From assembly GCF_002797915.1 (NCBI RefSeq), contig NZ_PGTY01000001.1, forward strand, positions 1,939,494-2,003,493: a stretch of DNA of 64,000 nucleotides, given 5' to 3'. A program made the translations under genes and the position numbers. The notes beneath the pieces were generated by a model. The model saw only the letters and a list, made by a program, of their open reading frames with translations, had not been told where the DNA came from and did no database searches. This document shows, one piece after another, positions 56,028 to 64,000 of the stretch; position 1 is the first letter of the stretch, and every line of letters starts with the position of its first letter. Source of the DNA: Yoonia maricola (GTDB lineage Bacteria > Pseudomonadota > Alphaproteobacteria > Rhodobacterales > Rhodobacteraceae).

Positions 56028-56729
56028 TTAGCGACGTGGGCCGCGAGGGACAGCGCCCTCTTGCAGCTCAGCATGTTTGCGGTCGTGCGCTGACGGATCG
56101 TGCTCCATGATCTCACCTTTATAGATGAAGACCTTGATGCCGATGATCCCATAAGGCGTCATCGCCTCATACAGTGCATAGTCGATGTCAGCACGCAGTG
56201 TGTGCAGCGGAACGCGACCTTCACGGTACCATTCTGTGCGGGCAATCTCTGCACCACCCAGACGGCCAGCAAGGTTCACACGGATACCCAAGGCACCCAT
56301 GCGCATGGCGTTCTGAACCGAACGCTTCATGGCGCGACGGAAAGAGACACGGCGTTCCAGCTGCTGACCAATGCTTTCGGCAACCAAGGCTGCGTCAAGT
56401 TCTGGCTTGCGAACTTCAACGATGTTCAAGTGCAGCTCTGAGTCTGTGAGTGCTGCAAGCTTCTTGCGCAGACCTTCGATGTCTGCACCTTTCTTGCCGA
56501 TGATCACACCAGGACGTGCTGCGTGGATCGTGACGCGGCACTTTTTGTGCGGGCGTTCGATGATCACGCGGCTGATGCCGGACTGTGCGCATTCTTTCTT
56601 GATGAAAGCCTTGATCTTGAGGTCTTCCAACAGAAGGTCGCCATAGTCTTTGGTGTCAGCGTACCAGCGGCTATCCCAGGTGCGATTGACCTGAAGACGC
56701 ATACCGATCGGGTTTACTTTGTTACCCAT
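56028..56729 (-). CDS. rpsC: Ribosomal protein S3
   Basis: A 233-residue protein. It has [24 protein letters not shown], a KH domain with [40 protein letters not shown], and [22 protein letters not shown]. It lines the mRNA entry channel. It overlaps rplV by one base. Confidence 0.98.
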   Translation of the reverse strand: MGNKVNPIGMRLQVNRTWDSRWYADTKDYGDLLLEDLKIKAFIKKECAQSGISRVIIERPHKKCRVTIHAARPGVIIGKKGADIEGLRKKLAALTDSELHLNIVEVRKPELDAALVAESIGQQLERRVSFRRAMKRSVQNAMRMGALGIRVNLAGRLGGAEIARTEWYREGRVPLHTLRADIDYALYEAMTPYGIIGIKVFIYKGEIMEHDPSAHDRKHAELQEGAVPRGPRR

Positions 56730-57109
56730 TATGATTGCTCCTCAACTTGACGCACCTTGATGGTGATCTCTGCAAACGGCTTGATGATTTTCCCAAAACG
56801 GCCACGGGCCCGAGGGCGACCGCGCTTCATGGTCAGGTTCTTGCCGACATAAGCCTCTGCGACGACCAGTTCATCGACGTCAAGGTTGTGGTTGTTTTCG
56901 GCGTTGGCGATGGCCGACTGAAGGCATTTCTTCACGTCGTCCGAAATCCGCTTTTTGCTGAAAGTCAGGTCAGTCAATGCCTGCTCAACTTTCTTGCCAC
57001 GGATCAGGCCAGCAACGAGGTTCAGCTTTTGCGGGGACGTGCGAAGCATGCGCAGTTTTGCCATTGCTTCGTTATCGGCCACGCGGCGGGGATTCTTATC
57101 CTTGCTCAT
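56729..57109 (-). CDS. rplV: Ribosomal protein L22
   Basis: A 126-residue protein. [58 protein letters not shown] is the L22 core, and its later loop reaches the peptide exit tunnel. Confidence 0.97.
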   Translation of the reverse strand: MSKDKNPRRVADNEAMAKLRMLRTSPQKLNLVAGLIRGKKVEQALTDLTFSKKRISDDVKKCLQSAIANAENNHNLDVDELVVAEAYVGKNLTMKRGRPRARGRFGKIIKPFAEITIKVRQVEEQS

Positions 57110-57112
57110 GGC

Positions 57113-57391
57113 TTACTTCCGCTTCGCTTTTTTGTCAGCGGCATGACCGTAATAGGTGCGGGTTGGGGAATATTCACCAAACTTCTGACCAATCATGTCT
57201 TCGCTGACGTTGACAGGGATGTGCTTCTTACCGTTGTAGACGCCAAAGGTGAGACCAACGAACTGAGGCAGGATTGTAGAACGACGCGACCAGATCTTGA
57301 TCACTTCGTTGCGGCCGCTTTCGCGCGATGCTTCTGCTTTTTTCAAAACATAGGCGTCCACAAAGGGGCCTTTCCAGACGGAACGAGCCAT
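57113..57391 (-). CDS. rpsS: Ribosomal protein S19
   Basis: A 92-residue protein: [81 protein letters not shown], the full S19 pattern. It lies in the 30S head. Confidence 0.98.
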   Translation of the reverse strand: MARSVWKGPFVDAYVLKKAEASRESGRNEVIKIWSRRSTILPQFVGLTFGVYNGKKHIPVNVSEDMIGQKFGEYSPTRTYYGHAADKKAKRK

Positions 57392-57393
57392 AC

Positions 57394-58236
57394 TTAACGA
57401 CCCTTCTTCTTGGCATGACGCGAACGCACGATAAGGCGCTGCGATGCTTTGTTTTTGTTACGGGTACGCTTGCCCTTGGTGTCTTTGCCCCAAGGTGTCA
57501 CAGGCGTCCGACCACCAGATGTGCGGCCTTCACCACCACCGTGCGGGTGGTCGATCGGGTTCATGGCAACACCACGGACACTTGGGCGGATGCCCTTGTG
57601 ACGGGTACGACCCGCTTTACCGAAGTTCTGGTTTGAGTTGTCAGGGTTCGACACAGCACCGACAGTGGCCATGCATTCCTGACGGATCAGGCGCAATTCA
57701 CCGGATGACAGACGCACCTGCGCGTAGCCACCATCACGGCCCACAAACTGGGCGTAAGTACCGGCTGCACGGGCGATCTGGCCGCCTTTGCCTGGCTTCA
57801 TTTCGATGTTGTGAACGATCGTACCGATTGGCATGCCGCTGAATGGCATGGCGTTGCCGGGCTTAATGTCAGCCTTGGCAGATGCGATCACCTTGTCACC
57901 AACAGCCAAACGCTGTGGGGCAAGGATGTAATTCTGTGTACCGTCTTCGTACTGGATCAGCGCGATAAATGCGGTGCGGTTCGGGTCATATTCGATCCGT
58001 GCGACAACAGCGGACATATCCAGCTTGTTACGCTTGAAATCGACGATGCGGTAAAGACGCTTTGCGCCCCCACCAATACGACGCATAGTGATCCGTCCGG
58101 TGTTGTTCCGGCCGCCCGATTTGGTCAAACCCTGTGTGAGGGATTTGACAGGACGTCCTTTCCAAAGCTCCGAACGGTCGATCAGCACCAGCCCACGCTG
58201 GCCCGGCGTCGTCGGTTTGTACGACTTGAGTGCCAT
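57394..58236 (-). CDS. rplB: Ribosomal protein L2
   Basis: A 280-residue protein. [33 protein letters not shown] starts it, GGNNTGRIT-type RNA contacts follow (read as [18 protein letters not shown]), and the C-terminal [26 protein letters not shown] holds the conserved histidine of the peptidyl transferase region. The gap upstream to the next gene holds a GTCGGGG repeat and should hold a new promoter, because rplW is displaced. Confidence 0.98.
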   Translation of the reverse strand: MALKSYKPTTPGQRGLVLIDRSELWKGRPVKSLTQGLTKSGGRNNTGRITMRRIGGGAKRLYRIVDFKRNKLDMSAVVARIEYDPNRTAFIALIQYEDGTQNYILAPQRLAVGDKVIASAKADIKPGNAMPFSGMPIGTIVHNIEMKPGKGGQIARAAGTYAQFVGRDGGYAQVRLSSGELRLIRQECMATVGAVSNPDNSNQNFGKAGRTRHKGIRPSVRGVAMNPIDHPHGGGEGRTSGGRTPVTPWGKDTKGKRTRNKNKASQRLIVRSRHAKKKGR

Positions 58237-58316
58237 GTTAGCTTCTTCCGTTTGCTTGGCGGGCCCTGCAAGAGGACCCTGATGTTATAGGCCCCCGTAG
58301 GTGCCCGATTTAGTGC

Positions 58317-58360
58317 GTCGGGGAAGACCCCGACCTACGTAGGCCGGGGTTCTCCCCGGC
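58317..58360. repeat. GTCGGGG hairpin repeat upstream of rplB
   Basis: GTCGGGG/CCCCGAC (58317-58334), a CCTACGTAGG centre, then GCCGGGG/CCCCGGC (58343-58360). It is a complete tandem copy of the family. Confidence 0.85.
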
Positions 58361-58490
58361 TTTTCGCATAACGCAAAGACCCCGGAACGAATCCGAGGCC
58401 ACGCGATTTCGGGGATGTAGCAGGGAGGGGTGTGGGTGGCAAGGGGGTGTACTTGTTGGTTCATTCAGAAAACCATAAATGTCGGCAAGA

Positions 58491-59171
58491 CTAAGGACTA
58501 GTCAAATACCAGACGATCACACCGGTTACCACGCTGGAGAAGATTCCTACGATCGAGGACTCGCCATGTCTTTGCCAGAAAGTCTCTCTTGGATTGTATG
58601 AAACTGCGGCTGCCTTGCCCAAAGAGTCGCGGATCAACCATATCGCAATCAGAGACACCGAGGAAATGCCGGTTAGTAGTAGTCCGCCACCGAGTAGTAC
58701 AGTATTTTCGATCCGAGTATTTAAAAGTAACGCGGCAATACCAATGAAAATAGCCCCCATAATTTTTGATTGGAGCCAGCTCAAACGCTTAAAGAAGGTG
58801 GATTCAAATGGCTTGAGCTCCTCGTAAAGAGTGTTAGCCAGCGCATCGTCTGCACTGCTGTGAGTGTTGCCTCCTTTGTACCAGCCAGCGCTTACTTCGG
58901 TTGTTTCATTGTGGAACTCAATGGATGCTTTTGCGGCAAGTTCGCCATTAGTACCACTTGGAATCTGGATAAAAGGGTTCCCAGCGAATCTTGCTGGAGC
59001 AGACTTAATATCGCTCAAACCTTCAAACTTAGCACCATTTGACGTTGCTTCAATTTCCGCATGGCTGATACTGAGCCTCTCCAGTAGCTGAGTGAGTTCT
59101 TCAAAAGTGATGCGTACACTCTCCAAGTTCTTTCGTAGTGGACGGGGCTCACGATCAATTTCTTTGGGCAT
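58491..59171 (-). CDS. Unknown membrane protein
   Basis: A 226-residue protein. The N-terminal part is soluble with a coiled stretch (SVRITFEELTQLLERLSISHAEIEA). Three hydrophobic segments follow near residues 138-155, 160-180 and 207-223 (IMGAIFIGIAALLL; GGLLLTGISSVSLIAIWLI; VGIFSSVVTGVIVWYL). It is not recognised. It is more A+T-rich than the ribosomal genes around it and sits with a LtnD-like gene between rplB and rplW. Confidence 0.65.
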   Translation of the reverse strand: MPKEIDREPRPLRKNLESVRITFEELTQLLERLSISHAEIEATSNGAKFEGLSDIKSAPARFAGNPFIQIPSGTNGELAAKASIEFHNETTEVSAGWYKGGNTHSSADDALANTLYEELKPFESTFFKRLSWLQSKIMGAIFIGIAALLLNTRIENTVLLGGGLLLTGISSVSLIAIWLIRDSLGKAAAVSYNPRETFWQRHGESSIVGIFSSVVTGVIVWYLTSP

Positions 59172-59356
59172 ATCAATTCCAATCCAAACAAGTCACTTTG
59201 CCAAACGCAATTCTAGCGGCCCGCAGTCCCACCCGCCAAATACTGGTCAGACACAGATACTCGACCGCGGACCAGAATCAAGCCGAAGGCGCCGGGCCAG
59301 CGACGGCCCGTCCGGCGGGCTGGCGCTGCCGCTTTCGTTTGAGGCAAATTCGGAAC

Positions 59357-59400
59357 GCCGGGGAGAACCCCGGCCTACGTAGGTCGGGGGCTCCCCCGAC
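59357..59400. repeat. GTCGGGG hairpin repeat downstream of the LtnD-like gene
   Basis: GCCGGGG/CCCCGGC (59357-59374), a CCTACGTAGG centre, then GTCGGGGG/CCCCCGAC (59383-59400). It ends a few bases before the stop of the dehydrogenase gene and lies between it and the membrane protein gene. Confidence 0.85.
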
Positions 59401-59403
59401 ACA

Positions 59404-60303
59404 TTACACCCCCGGCAACCGCACCCCAACCTGCCCCGCATAGACCTTCGCCACCGCTGCATCATCCTCGCCGCCCAGCCCAAGTGCGGCTGCCTCCATA
59501 AACTGGGCCAGGGCCGCTTGCGTCACGGGCGCGTCGAGCCCCGCCTCCTCTGCGATTTCCAACACGATCCCAAGGTCCTTGGGCCAGATGTTAACCGAGC
59601 TATGCGGCGTGTAATCCCCCGCCACGATATGCGGCGCGCGGTTTTCCAGCATCCAGCTGGTGCCCGCACAGGCGGGGATGACTTCGACGAACTTTTCAGG
59701 GGAAACCCCTTGGGTCATGCCAAAGGTCATCGCCTCGGCCATTGCCGCGATATGCACGCCCGCCAGCAACTGGTTCACCGCTTTCATGGCCGAGCCTGCG
59801 CCCACCGCGTCGCCCAAGGTGAACACCTTTTCTGCCGTGGCATCCAACACCGGGGCGGCAGCAGCAAAGGCGGCGTCCGAACCCGCCGCCATGATCGACA
59901 GCTTGCCCGCAGCTGCCTTCACCGACCCGCCAGAAATCGGGGCGTCGAGGTAATGCACGCCGTGGTCCGCACAACGCGCAGCCATGGTGCGGGCAAACTC
60001 TGGCGAAACCGTCGCGCAGGCGATCACGACACTGCCAGGCTTCATCTGCGGGACGGCACCGTTTTTGCCAAAGAGTACAGCCTCGGTCTGCGCCGCATTG
60101 AGGACAACGACAAGCAGCGCATCAACAGTGCCAACAACCGCCCCCATATCACCGGGCGCACCGCCCTCCGCCTGAAAGCGCGCTACCTGATCAGGGTTGA
60201 TATCAAACCCATGGGTCTGATGCCCCGCCACCACCAAAGAGGCCGCCATGCCATACCCCATCGACCCAAGACCGACCACAGCCGTTGTCAAAGCATCATT
60301 CAT
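59404..60303 (-). CDS. 3-hydroxyisobutyrate dehydrogenase-family protein, LtnD-like
   Basis: A 299-residue NAD-dependent dehydrogenase. The dinucleotide motif is VVGLGSMGYGMAASLVVAGHQTHGFDIN. DAPISGGSVKAAAGKLSIMAAG is the substrate-binding loop, and KAVNQLLAGVHIAAMAEAM holds the catalytic lysine. The pattern is closest to L-threonate dehydrogenase (LtnD). It would oxidise a short hydroxy acid. The ATG at 60303 is used, with GAGGGTG 7 bases upstream; a GTG at 60312 is the alternative. The partner genes of the threonate pathway (otnC, otnK) are not in the window. It lies between rplB and rplW on the same strand, but the rplW terminator separates it. Confidence 0.85.
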   Translation of the reverse strand: MNDALTTAVVGLGSMGYGMAASLVVAGHQTHGFDINPDQVARFQAEGGAPGDMGAVVGTVDALLVVVLNAAQTEAVLFGKNGAVPQMKPGSVVIACATVSPEFARTMAARCADHGVHYLDAPISGGSVKAAAGKLSIMAAGSDAAFAAAAPVLDATAEKVFTLGDAVGAGSAMKAVNQLLAGVHIAAMAEAMTFGMTQGVSPEKFVEVIPACAGTSWMLENRAPHIVAGDYTPHSSVNIWPKDLGIVLEIAEEAGLDAPVTQAALAQFMEAAALGLGGEDDAAVAKVYAGQVGVRLPGV

Positions 60304-60372
60304 CGTGTTCACCCTCTGTCATCACAGCACACAAAGTATCGCGTTCCACATCGGACGAAAGAGCCCGCACAA

Positions 60373-60406
60373 CAAAAAAGGCCCCCGGTTCGCACCGAGG
60401 GCCTTC
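60373..60406 (-). terminator. Rho-independent terminator downstream of rplW
   Basis: AAGGCCCCCGGT pairs with ACCGAGGGCCTT (one mismatch), followed by TTTTGTTG on the minus strand. It lies 21 bases after the rplW stop and ends the rpsJ-rplC-rplD-rplW transcript before the inserted genes. Confidence 0.88.
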
Positions 60407-60426
60407 TTCAATTCTGCGACGTCTGA

Positions 60427-60723
60427 TCAGAGACCAGTGGATACGTCGATTGTGTTGCCTTCTTCCAGCGTCACATAGGCCTTCTTCACGTCCTTACGTG
60501 TGCCCAATGATCCGCGAAAGCGCTTCACTTTACCTTTGGTGATGGATGTGTTGACCGCTTTGACCTTCACACCAAAGAGGCTTTCAACAGCTTCCTTGAT
60601 CATCGGCTTATTCGCGTCGATCGCGACTTCAAAAACAACGGCATTGGCTTCAGAAGCCATTGTTGCTTTCTCGGTGATGATCGGCTTGCGGATCACATCG
60701 TAATGTTCTGCTTTGGCGTTCAT
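60427..60723 (-). CDS. rplW: Ribosomal protein L23
   Basis: A 98-residue protein: [53 protein letters not shown], the L23 pattern. It is at the peptide exit and binds trigger factor and SRP. It overlaps rplD by four bases. Confidence 0.97.
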   Translation of the reverse strand: MNAKAEHYDVIRKPIITEKATMASEANAVVFEVAIDANKPMIKEAVESLFGVKVKAVNTSITKGKVKRFRGSLGTRKDVKKAYVTLEEGNTIDVSTGL

Positions 60724-61340
60724 GACAAACGAGCCTCCAGAGCTTCGACACCAGCTTTGGTCAACACAAGTGTGTCTGACTTCAGGATGTCATAAACGTT
60801 GGCACCCTGCGACGGGAGAACGTTAATGGTTGTGATGTTGGCGGCGGCCTTTTTGAAGTCAGCGTTGACTTCAGAACCGTCGATGATCAGCGCGCGCTTC
60901 CAGCCCAATGCACCGACCTGTTTGGCCAAGGCAGATGTCTTGGCGTCTTTGACATTGATGTCATCGACAATCACCAGCTCACCTGCTGCAACTTTTGCAG
61001 ACAAAGCGTGCTTGAGACCAAGCTTGCGGAACTTCTTGGGCAGATCATGCGCGTGGCTACGGGGTGTTGGACCCTTGTAGATACCACCAGAACGGAAGAT
61101 CGGTGCACCACGAGAGCCGTGACGTGCGCCACCTGTGCCCTTTTGGCGATAAATCTTCTTGGTGGAATAGCTCACTTCGGAACGACCAAGCACATCATGT
61201 GTGCCTGCCATTGCCTTGTTACGCTGCCAGCGAACGACGCGGTGCAAGATGTCCTTGCGCGGCTCAAGACCGAAGATTTCGTCGTTCAGTTCGACGGAAC
61301 CAGCTTTCTTGCCGTCCAGTTTGATTGCATCAGCCTTCAT
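60720..61340 (-). CDS. rplD: Ribosomal protein L4
   Basis: A 206-residue protein. It has [50 protein letters not shown], whose loop lines the exit tunnel, and [17 protein letters not shown]. It overlaps rplC by four bases. Confidence 0.97.
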   Translation of the reverse strand: MKADAIKLDGKKAGSVELNDEIFGLEPRKDILHRVVRWQRNKAMAGTHDVLGRSEVSYSTKKIYRQKGTGGARHGSRGAPIFRSGGIYKGPTPRSHAHDLPKKFRKLGLKHALSAKVAAGELVIVDDINVKDAKTSALAKQVGALGWKRALIIDGSEVNADFKKAAANITTINVLPSQGANVYDILKSDTLVLTKAGVEALEARLS

Positions 61341-62191
61341 TCTTTTTCACCTTCTTCTGGCGCGGCATCATCTGCCGAGGCTTCAGTTGTGGCTTCTGCT
61401 TCAGCAGCTTCCAATGCGGCCTGTTCTGCTTCGGCAGCGGCCTTTGCGGCGGCTTCCTCTTCAGCGGCGGCAGCGGCGGCAGCTTCTTCAGCAAGACGCT
61501 CTGCTTCTTCGGCCATGGATTTCAGACCAGCAGGGTAGATCACGTTCTCAGGTGTCGGCTTTTTGACCGCATCCTTGATTGTGACCCAACCACCTTTGGA
61601 GCCGGGAACAGCGCCTTTGACCATGATGACACCACGGTCAGCATCTGTCTTGACGACTTGCAGGTTCTGGGTTGTGACTTTCGCCGCACCCATGTGACCG
61701 GCCATCTTCTTACCTTTGAAGACTTTACCCGGGTCCTGACACTGACCGGTGGAACCGTGCGAACGGTGAGAGATCGAAACACCGTGTGTCGCGCGCAAAC
61801 CACCAAAGTTGTGGCGCTTCATCGCACCGGCAAAACCTTTACCGATGGATGTACCACAGACGTCAACATACTGACCTTCGAAGTAGTGGTTCGCTGTCAG
61901 TGTTTCGCCCACGTTGATCATGTTCTCAGGGGCAACGCGGAACTCAGCAACCTTGCGTTTTGGTTCTACTTTGGCAGCAGCAAAGTGACCGCGCATCGCT
62001 TTGGATGTGCGCTTGGCTTTGGCGTTACCTGCACCCAGCTGAACAGCTGTGTAGCCGTTGGTGTCAGCAGTACGCTGTGCAACAACCTGCAAGTTTTCGA
62101 GGGAAAGAACGGTCACAGGGATCTGCTTGCCGTCTTCCATGAACAGCCGGGTCATGCCGACTTTCTTTGCGATAAGTCCTGTACGGAGCAT
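61337..62191 (-). CDS. rplC: Ribosomal protein L3 with long Ala/Glu-rich tail
   Basis: A 284-residue L3. The core has [36 protein letters not shown] and [42 protein letters not shown], with the methylated-Gln region. The usual bacterial protein ends near residue 220. Here about 60 more residues, almost all Ala and Glu ([20 protein letters not shown]), follow and should form an acidic helix on the ribosome surface. Confidence 0.96.
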   Translation of the reverse strand: MLRTGLIAKKVGMTRLFMEDGKQIPVTVLSLENLQVVAQRTADTNGYTAVQLGAGNAKAKRTSKAMRGHFAAAKVEPKRKVAEFRVAPENMINVGETLTANHYFEGQYVDVCGTSIGKGFAGAMKRHNFGGLRATHGVSISHRSHGSTGQCQDPGKVFKGKKMAGHMGAAKVTTQNLQVVKTDADRGVIMVKGAVPGSKGGWVTIKDAVKKPTPENVIYPAGLKSMAEEAERLAEEAAAAAAAEEEAAAKAAAEAEQAALEAAEAEATTEASADDAAPEEGEKE

Positions 62192-62203
62192 ATGATCTAC
62201 CCC

Positions 62204-62515
62204 TTATACAGAAATCTGAACGTCAACACCGGCCGCCAGGTCGAGCTTCATCAGCGCGTCTACTGTTTGCGGTGTTGGGTCGATGATGTCGAGAAGACGC
62301 TTGTGCGTACGGATCTCAAACTGATCGCGGGATTTCTTATCTACGTGGGGGCCACGCAGAACGGTGAACTTTTCGATCTTGTTTGGAAGTGGGATCGGTC
62401 CACGCACGCTTGCGCCTGTGCGCTTTGCTGTGCTGACGATTTCCTGTGTGCTTGCATCAAGCACCCGGAAATCAAACGCCTTGAGGCGAATACGGATGTT
62501 TTGGCTCGCTGCCAT
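62204..62515 (-). CDS. rpsJ: Ribosomal protein S10
   Basis: A 103-residue protein: [73 protein letters not shown], the complete S10 pattern. It lies in the 30S head and also takes part in antitermination as NusE. It follows a 273-base gap without a gene, which should hold the operon promoter. Confidence 0.98.
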   Translation of the reverse strand: MAASQNIRIRLKAFDFRVLDASTQEIVSTAKRTGASVRGPIPLPNKIEKFTVLRGPHVDKKSRDQFEIRTHKRLLDIIDPTPQTVDALMKLDLAAGVDVQISV

Positions 62516-62788
62516 GTCATCACCCTTAAATTAGGGTCTTAACGGATTGGACGATAGAGGCTCATCCCCCACCCTCGTCGCGTCTTTGGTCCAACGTATA
62601 AAGGGCACGCGCGGCGCACCCTTGTTGGATTGAGGTGCTATAGGGGGAGTCGGGTGAGGTGTAAAGGGGGTTGGAGAGGCAAAGACAAGTCAAGTGATAC
62701 TCCAGCTAGTAATTGCCCTTTCGGATCTTGTAGCAGAACGGATGGTACTGCATTTAAACACTTGAAACGCAACACGCACCCGGAAACT

Positions 62789-63691
62789 CTAGACAACTTC
62801 TGTTTCAGCAGTGAGGCGCAAGCCCCCCTCAACGGTTGAGATTGATATTCCCTTGAGCTTTGTTTGACTGCTGGAAAACGGTATTGGTTGTTCAAACGCG
62901 CTTAGGTCTGCAATCTCTGCCGGTGGCAAACGATCAAAGTATCGATTAACAAGCGTAGTCAGGCCAATCTTGATCTTAAACCTCCATCGCAAAATCTTGA
63001 TTGTAATGACGAAATCAAGGTTCTTGAAGCGTGGCCGAGCACTGACAACTGTTCCACTTGTAATAAGGTTCAGTGCCGCTTCTTGCCCGTCTACCCTTAT
63101 CCAAGGAGAGGTAACTCGCGCGCAATATCGCTTGCCAAACACCTTGATGCAGCCCTCGGCCTTCGCTCTTGAACGCGTTGATAGATCAAGTACTCGGATC
63201 GGATTTCCTAGATCTACCTTTGGTCTATCGACGATCCGGAGCTGAGCCCAAAGGACACTGAATTCAAAGAATTTTTTGTTAACTACGGCGCTTAGCGCTT
63301 CGCCAATCTCATCCAAAGTCCCAGCATTTGCTGCTTTCAGCGTAAGAGCGCCATCTTGCTGAAGGTTCGCAATTTTGGAGATTAGCGCCAATTCACTGCC
63401 ACTTATTTCATCCGTATTCAGTAGCCCGCGTTCCAGTTCGCTCAGAGCACCAAGAATAGCTTGCTCAAATAATTCGCCTATTTCATGAATTTCACTTTGG
63501 TCTTCAGCTTCTCCGTCGACAATTCTTTCAACACTGATGATTTCAGCCTCTCCAATCGGAATTTGGCCCTCAAGTTGCAGGCTCTTGCGATCGCCGGGTA
63601 TGTTGAACTCCAAAGGAAACTCGATTGCACCCAATATGTCTATGGCTACCTGGTCATTCACATCTACGGTAATTGTAGGTTGGTCACTCAA
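62789..63691 (-). CDS. Unknown protein between rpsJ and tuf
   Basis: A 300-residue soluble protein. No motif is recognised. The N-terminal half is acidic (IVDGEAEDQSEIHEIGELFEQAI), and later there is a basic stretch with RYCARVTSPWIRVDG and FKNLDFVITIKILRWRFKIKIGL, likely beta-rich. It has no signal peptide. The gene is more A+T-rich than tuf and rpsJ, which normally are neighbours, and so is probably an insertion. It lies in the same direction as the ribosomal genes but is separated from tuf by a terminator. Confidence 0.65.
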   Translation of the reverse strand: MSDQPTITVDVNDQVAIDILGAIEFPLEFNIPGDRKSLQLEGQIPIGEAEIISVERIVDGEAEDQSEIHEIGELFEQAILGALSELERGLLNTDEISGSELALISKIANLQQDGALTLKAANAGTLDEIGEALSAVVNKKFFEFSVLWAQLRIVDRPKVDLGNPIRVLDLSTRSRAKAEGCIKVFGKRYCARVTSPWIRVDGQEAALNLITSGTVVSARPRFKNLDFVITIKILRWRFKIKIGLTTLVNRYFDRLPPAEIADLSAFEQPIPFSSSQTKLKGISISTVEGGLRLTAETEVV

Positions 63692-63792
63692 TGTTACTTC
63701 TCCAATAACTGATTTTTACTCTAAAAACAACTTTAGAGGGTACTGTTTCTAAATCAATACAATTTTTAAGTGTGTAAATCAGTAACACAAAA

Positions 63793-63826
63793 CCAAAAGG
63801 CCGCCGCATTTCTGCGGCGGCCTTCC
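63793..63826 (-). terminator. Rho-independent terminator downstream of tuf
   Basis: AAGGCCGCCGCA and its exact complement form a 12-base stem with a 4-base loop, followed by TTTTGGTTTTG on the minus strand. It lies about 40 bases after the tuf stop. Confidence 0.9.
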
Positions 63827-63843
63827 GTTTGCCTGTCCGTTGT

Positions 63844-63861
63844 GTCGGGGAGAACCCCGAC
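63844..63861. repeat. GTCGGGG hairpin repeat (single) downstream of tuf
   Basis: GTCGGGG/CCCCGAC with loop AGAA followed by CTACG. It is a single-hairpin copy between the tuf stop and its terminator. Confidence 0.8.
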
Positions 63862-63868
63862 CTACGGG

Positions 63869-64000
63869 TTACTCGACGATCTTGGACACAACGCCCGCAC
63901 CCACGGTGCGGCCGCCTTCGCGGATCGCGAAGCGCAGGCCGTCTTCCATCGCGATCGGTGCGATCAGCTCGACGTTGAACTTCAGGTTGTCGCCCGGCAT
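63869..64000 (-). CDS. tuf: Elongation factor Tu, C-terminal end only
   Basis: The last 43 codons of a gene that runs off the right edge. The protein reads [43 protein letters not shown], the invariant end of EF-Tu domain 3. EF-Tu brings aminoacyl-tRNA to the ribosome. The methionine at the edge is internal to the protein, not a start. Confidence 0.96.
   Translation of the reverse strand: MPGDNLKFNVELIAPIAMEDGLRFAIREGGRTVGAGVVSKIVE

Noticed and set aside
61325..62542. 405-residue plus-strand frame opposite rplC and rpsJ
   Set aside because: Antisense shadow; the minus-strand genes are certain ribosomal proteins.

Overview
The window looks like chromosomal DNA of a marine alphaproteobacterium of the order Rhodobacterales (Roseobacter group). 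The evidence is the gene neighbourhoods: yidC-MOSC-engB-argB, an aapJQMP amino-acid transporter, an ATP12/HAD/rluC/crcB/rarA block, and a tuf-to-rplQ ribosomal protein locus with adk behind secY, plus a form II CO-dehydrogenase-type operon. No tRNA, rRNA, CRISPR array, transposase or integrase was recognised.

Layout. (1) 1-8528, minus strand: a tightly overlapping operon with cytochrome P450, HMG-CoA reductase, a UbiA-type prenyltransferase, a PEP-synthase-like phosphotransferase, a DUF3419/BtaA-like SAM enzyme, a phytol/dolichol-kinase-like membrane protein and a cut-off unknown gene. It looks like an undescribed route to an isoprenoid lipid or related terpenoid and is the most interesting part of the window. 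A TetR-type palindrome lies in front of it. (2) 8655-13576: a form II molybdenum hydroxylase operon (coxS-coxL-coxM order) with an AcoR-like regulator lacking the AAA+ domain. (3) 13629-22601: putrescine uptake (potFGHI, minus) divergent from a GntR regulator and a gamma-glutamylputrescine-type catabolic set (plus). (4) 22855-28974: yidC, MOSC protein, engB, argB, a secreted protein, a ferredoxin-like protein and a SixA-type phosphatase. (5) 28994-39642: a membrane Ser/Thr kinase, aapJQMP, ATP12, a HAD phosphatase, an RluC-type synthase, crcB and rarA. (6) 39801-64000: an unknown gene, then the ribosomal protein locus read on the minus strand from tuf (cut by the window end) to rplQ.

The ribosomal locus is broken by four unrelated insertions: tuf/rpsJ (one unknown gene), rplW/rplB (a LtnD-like dehydrogenase and a membrane protein), rplP/rpmC (outer-membrane protein, TIGR02466 oxygenase, DUF1569 protein, DUF2726 protein) and rpmD/rplO (a sulfotransferase and a probable broken gene). 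Rho-independent terminators lie on the ribosomal side of the junctions after tuf, rplW, rplP and rpmD, so the locus probably works as several separate transcription units. A GTCGGGG/CCCCGAC hairpin repeat occurs at six sites in this locus, often at the junctions.

Functionally the window joins central housekeeping (translation, protein export, membrane insertion, arginine synthesis, replication-fork maintenance) with marine nutrient uptake and an accessory lipid or terpenoid operon. All function calls rest on reading motifs in the sequence; no database search was run.
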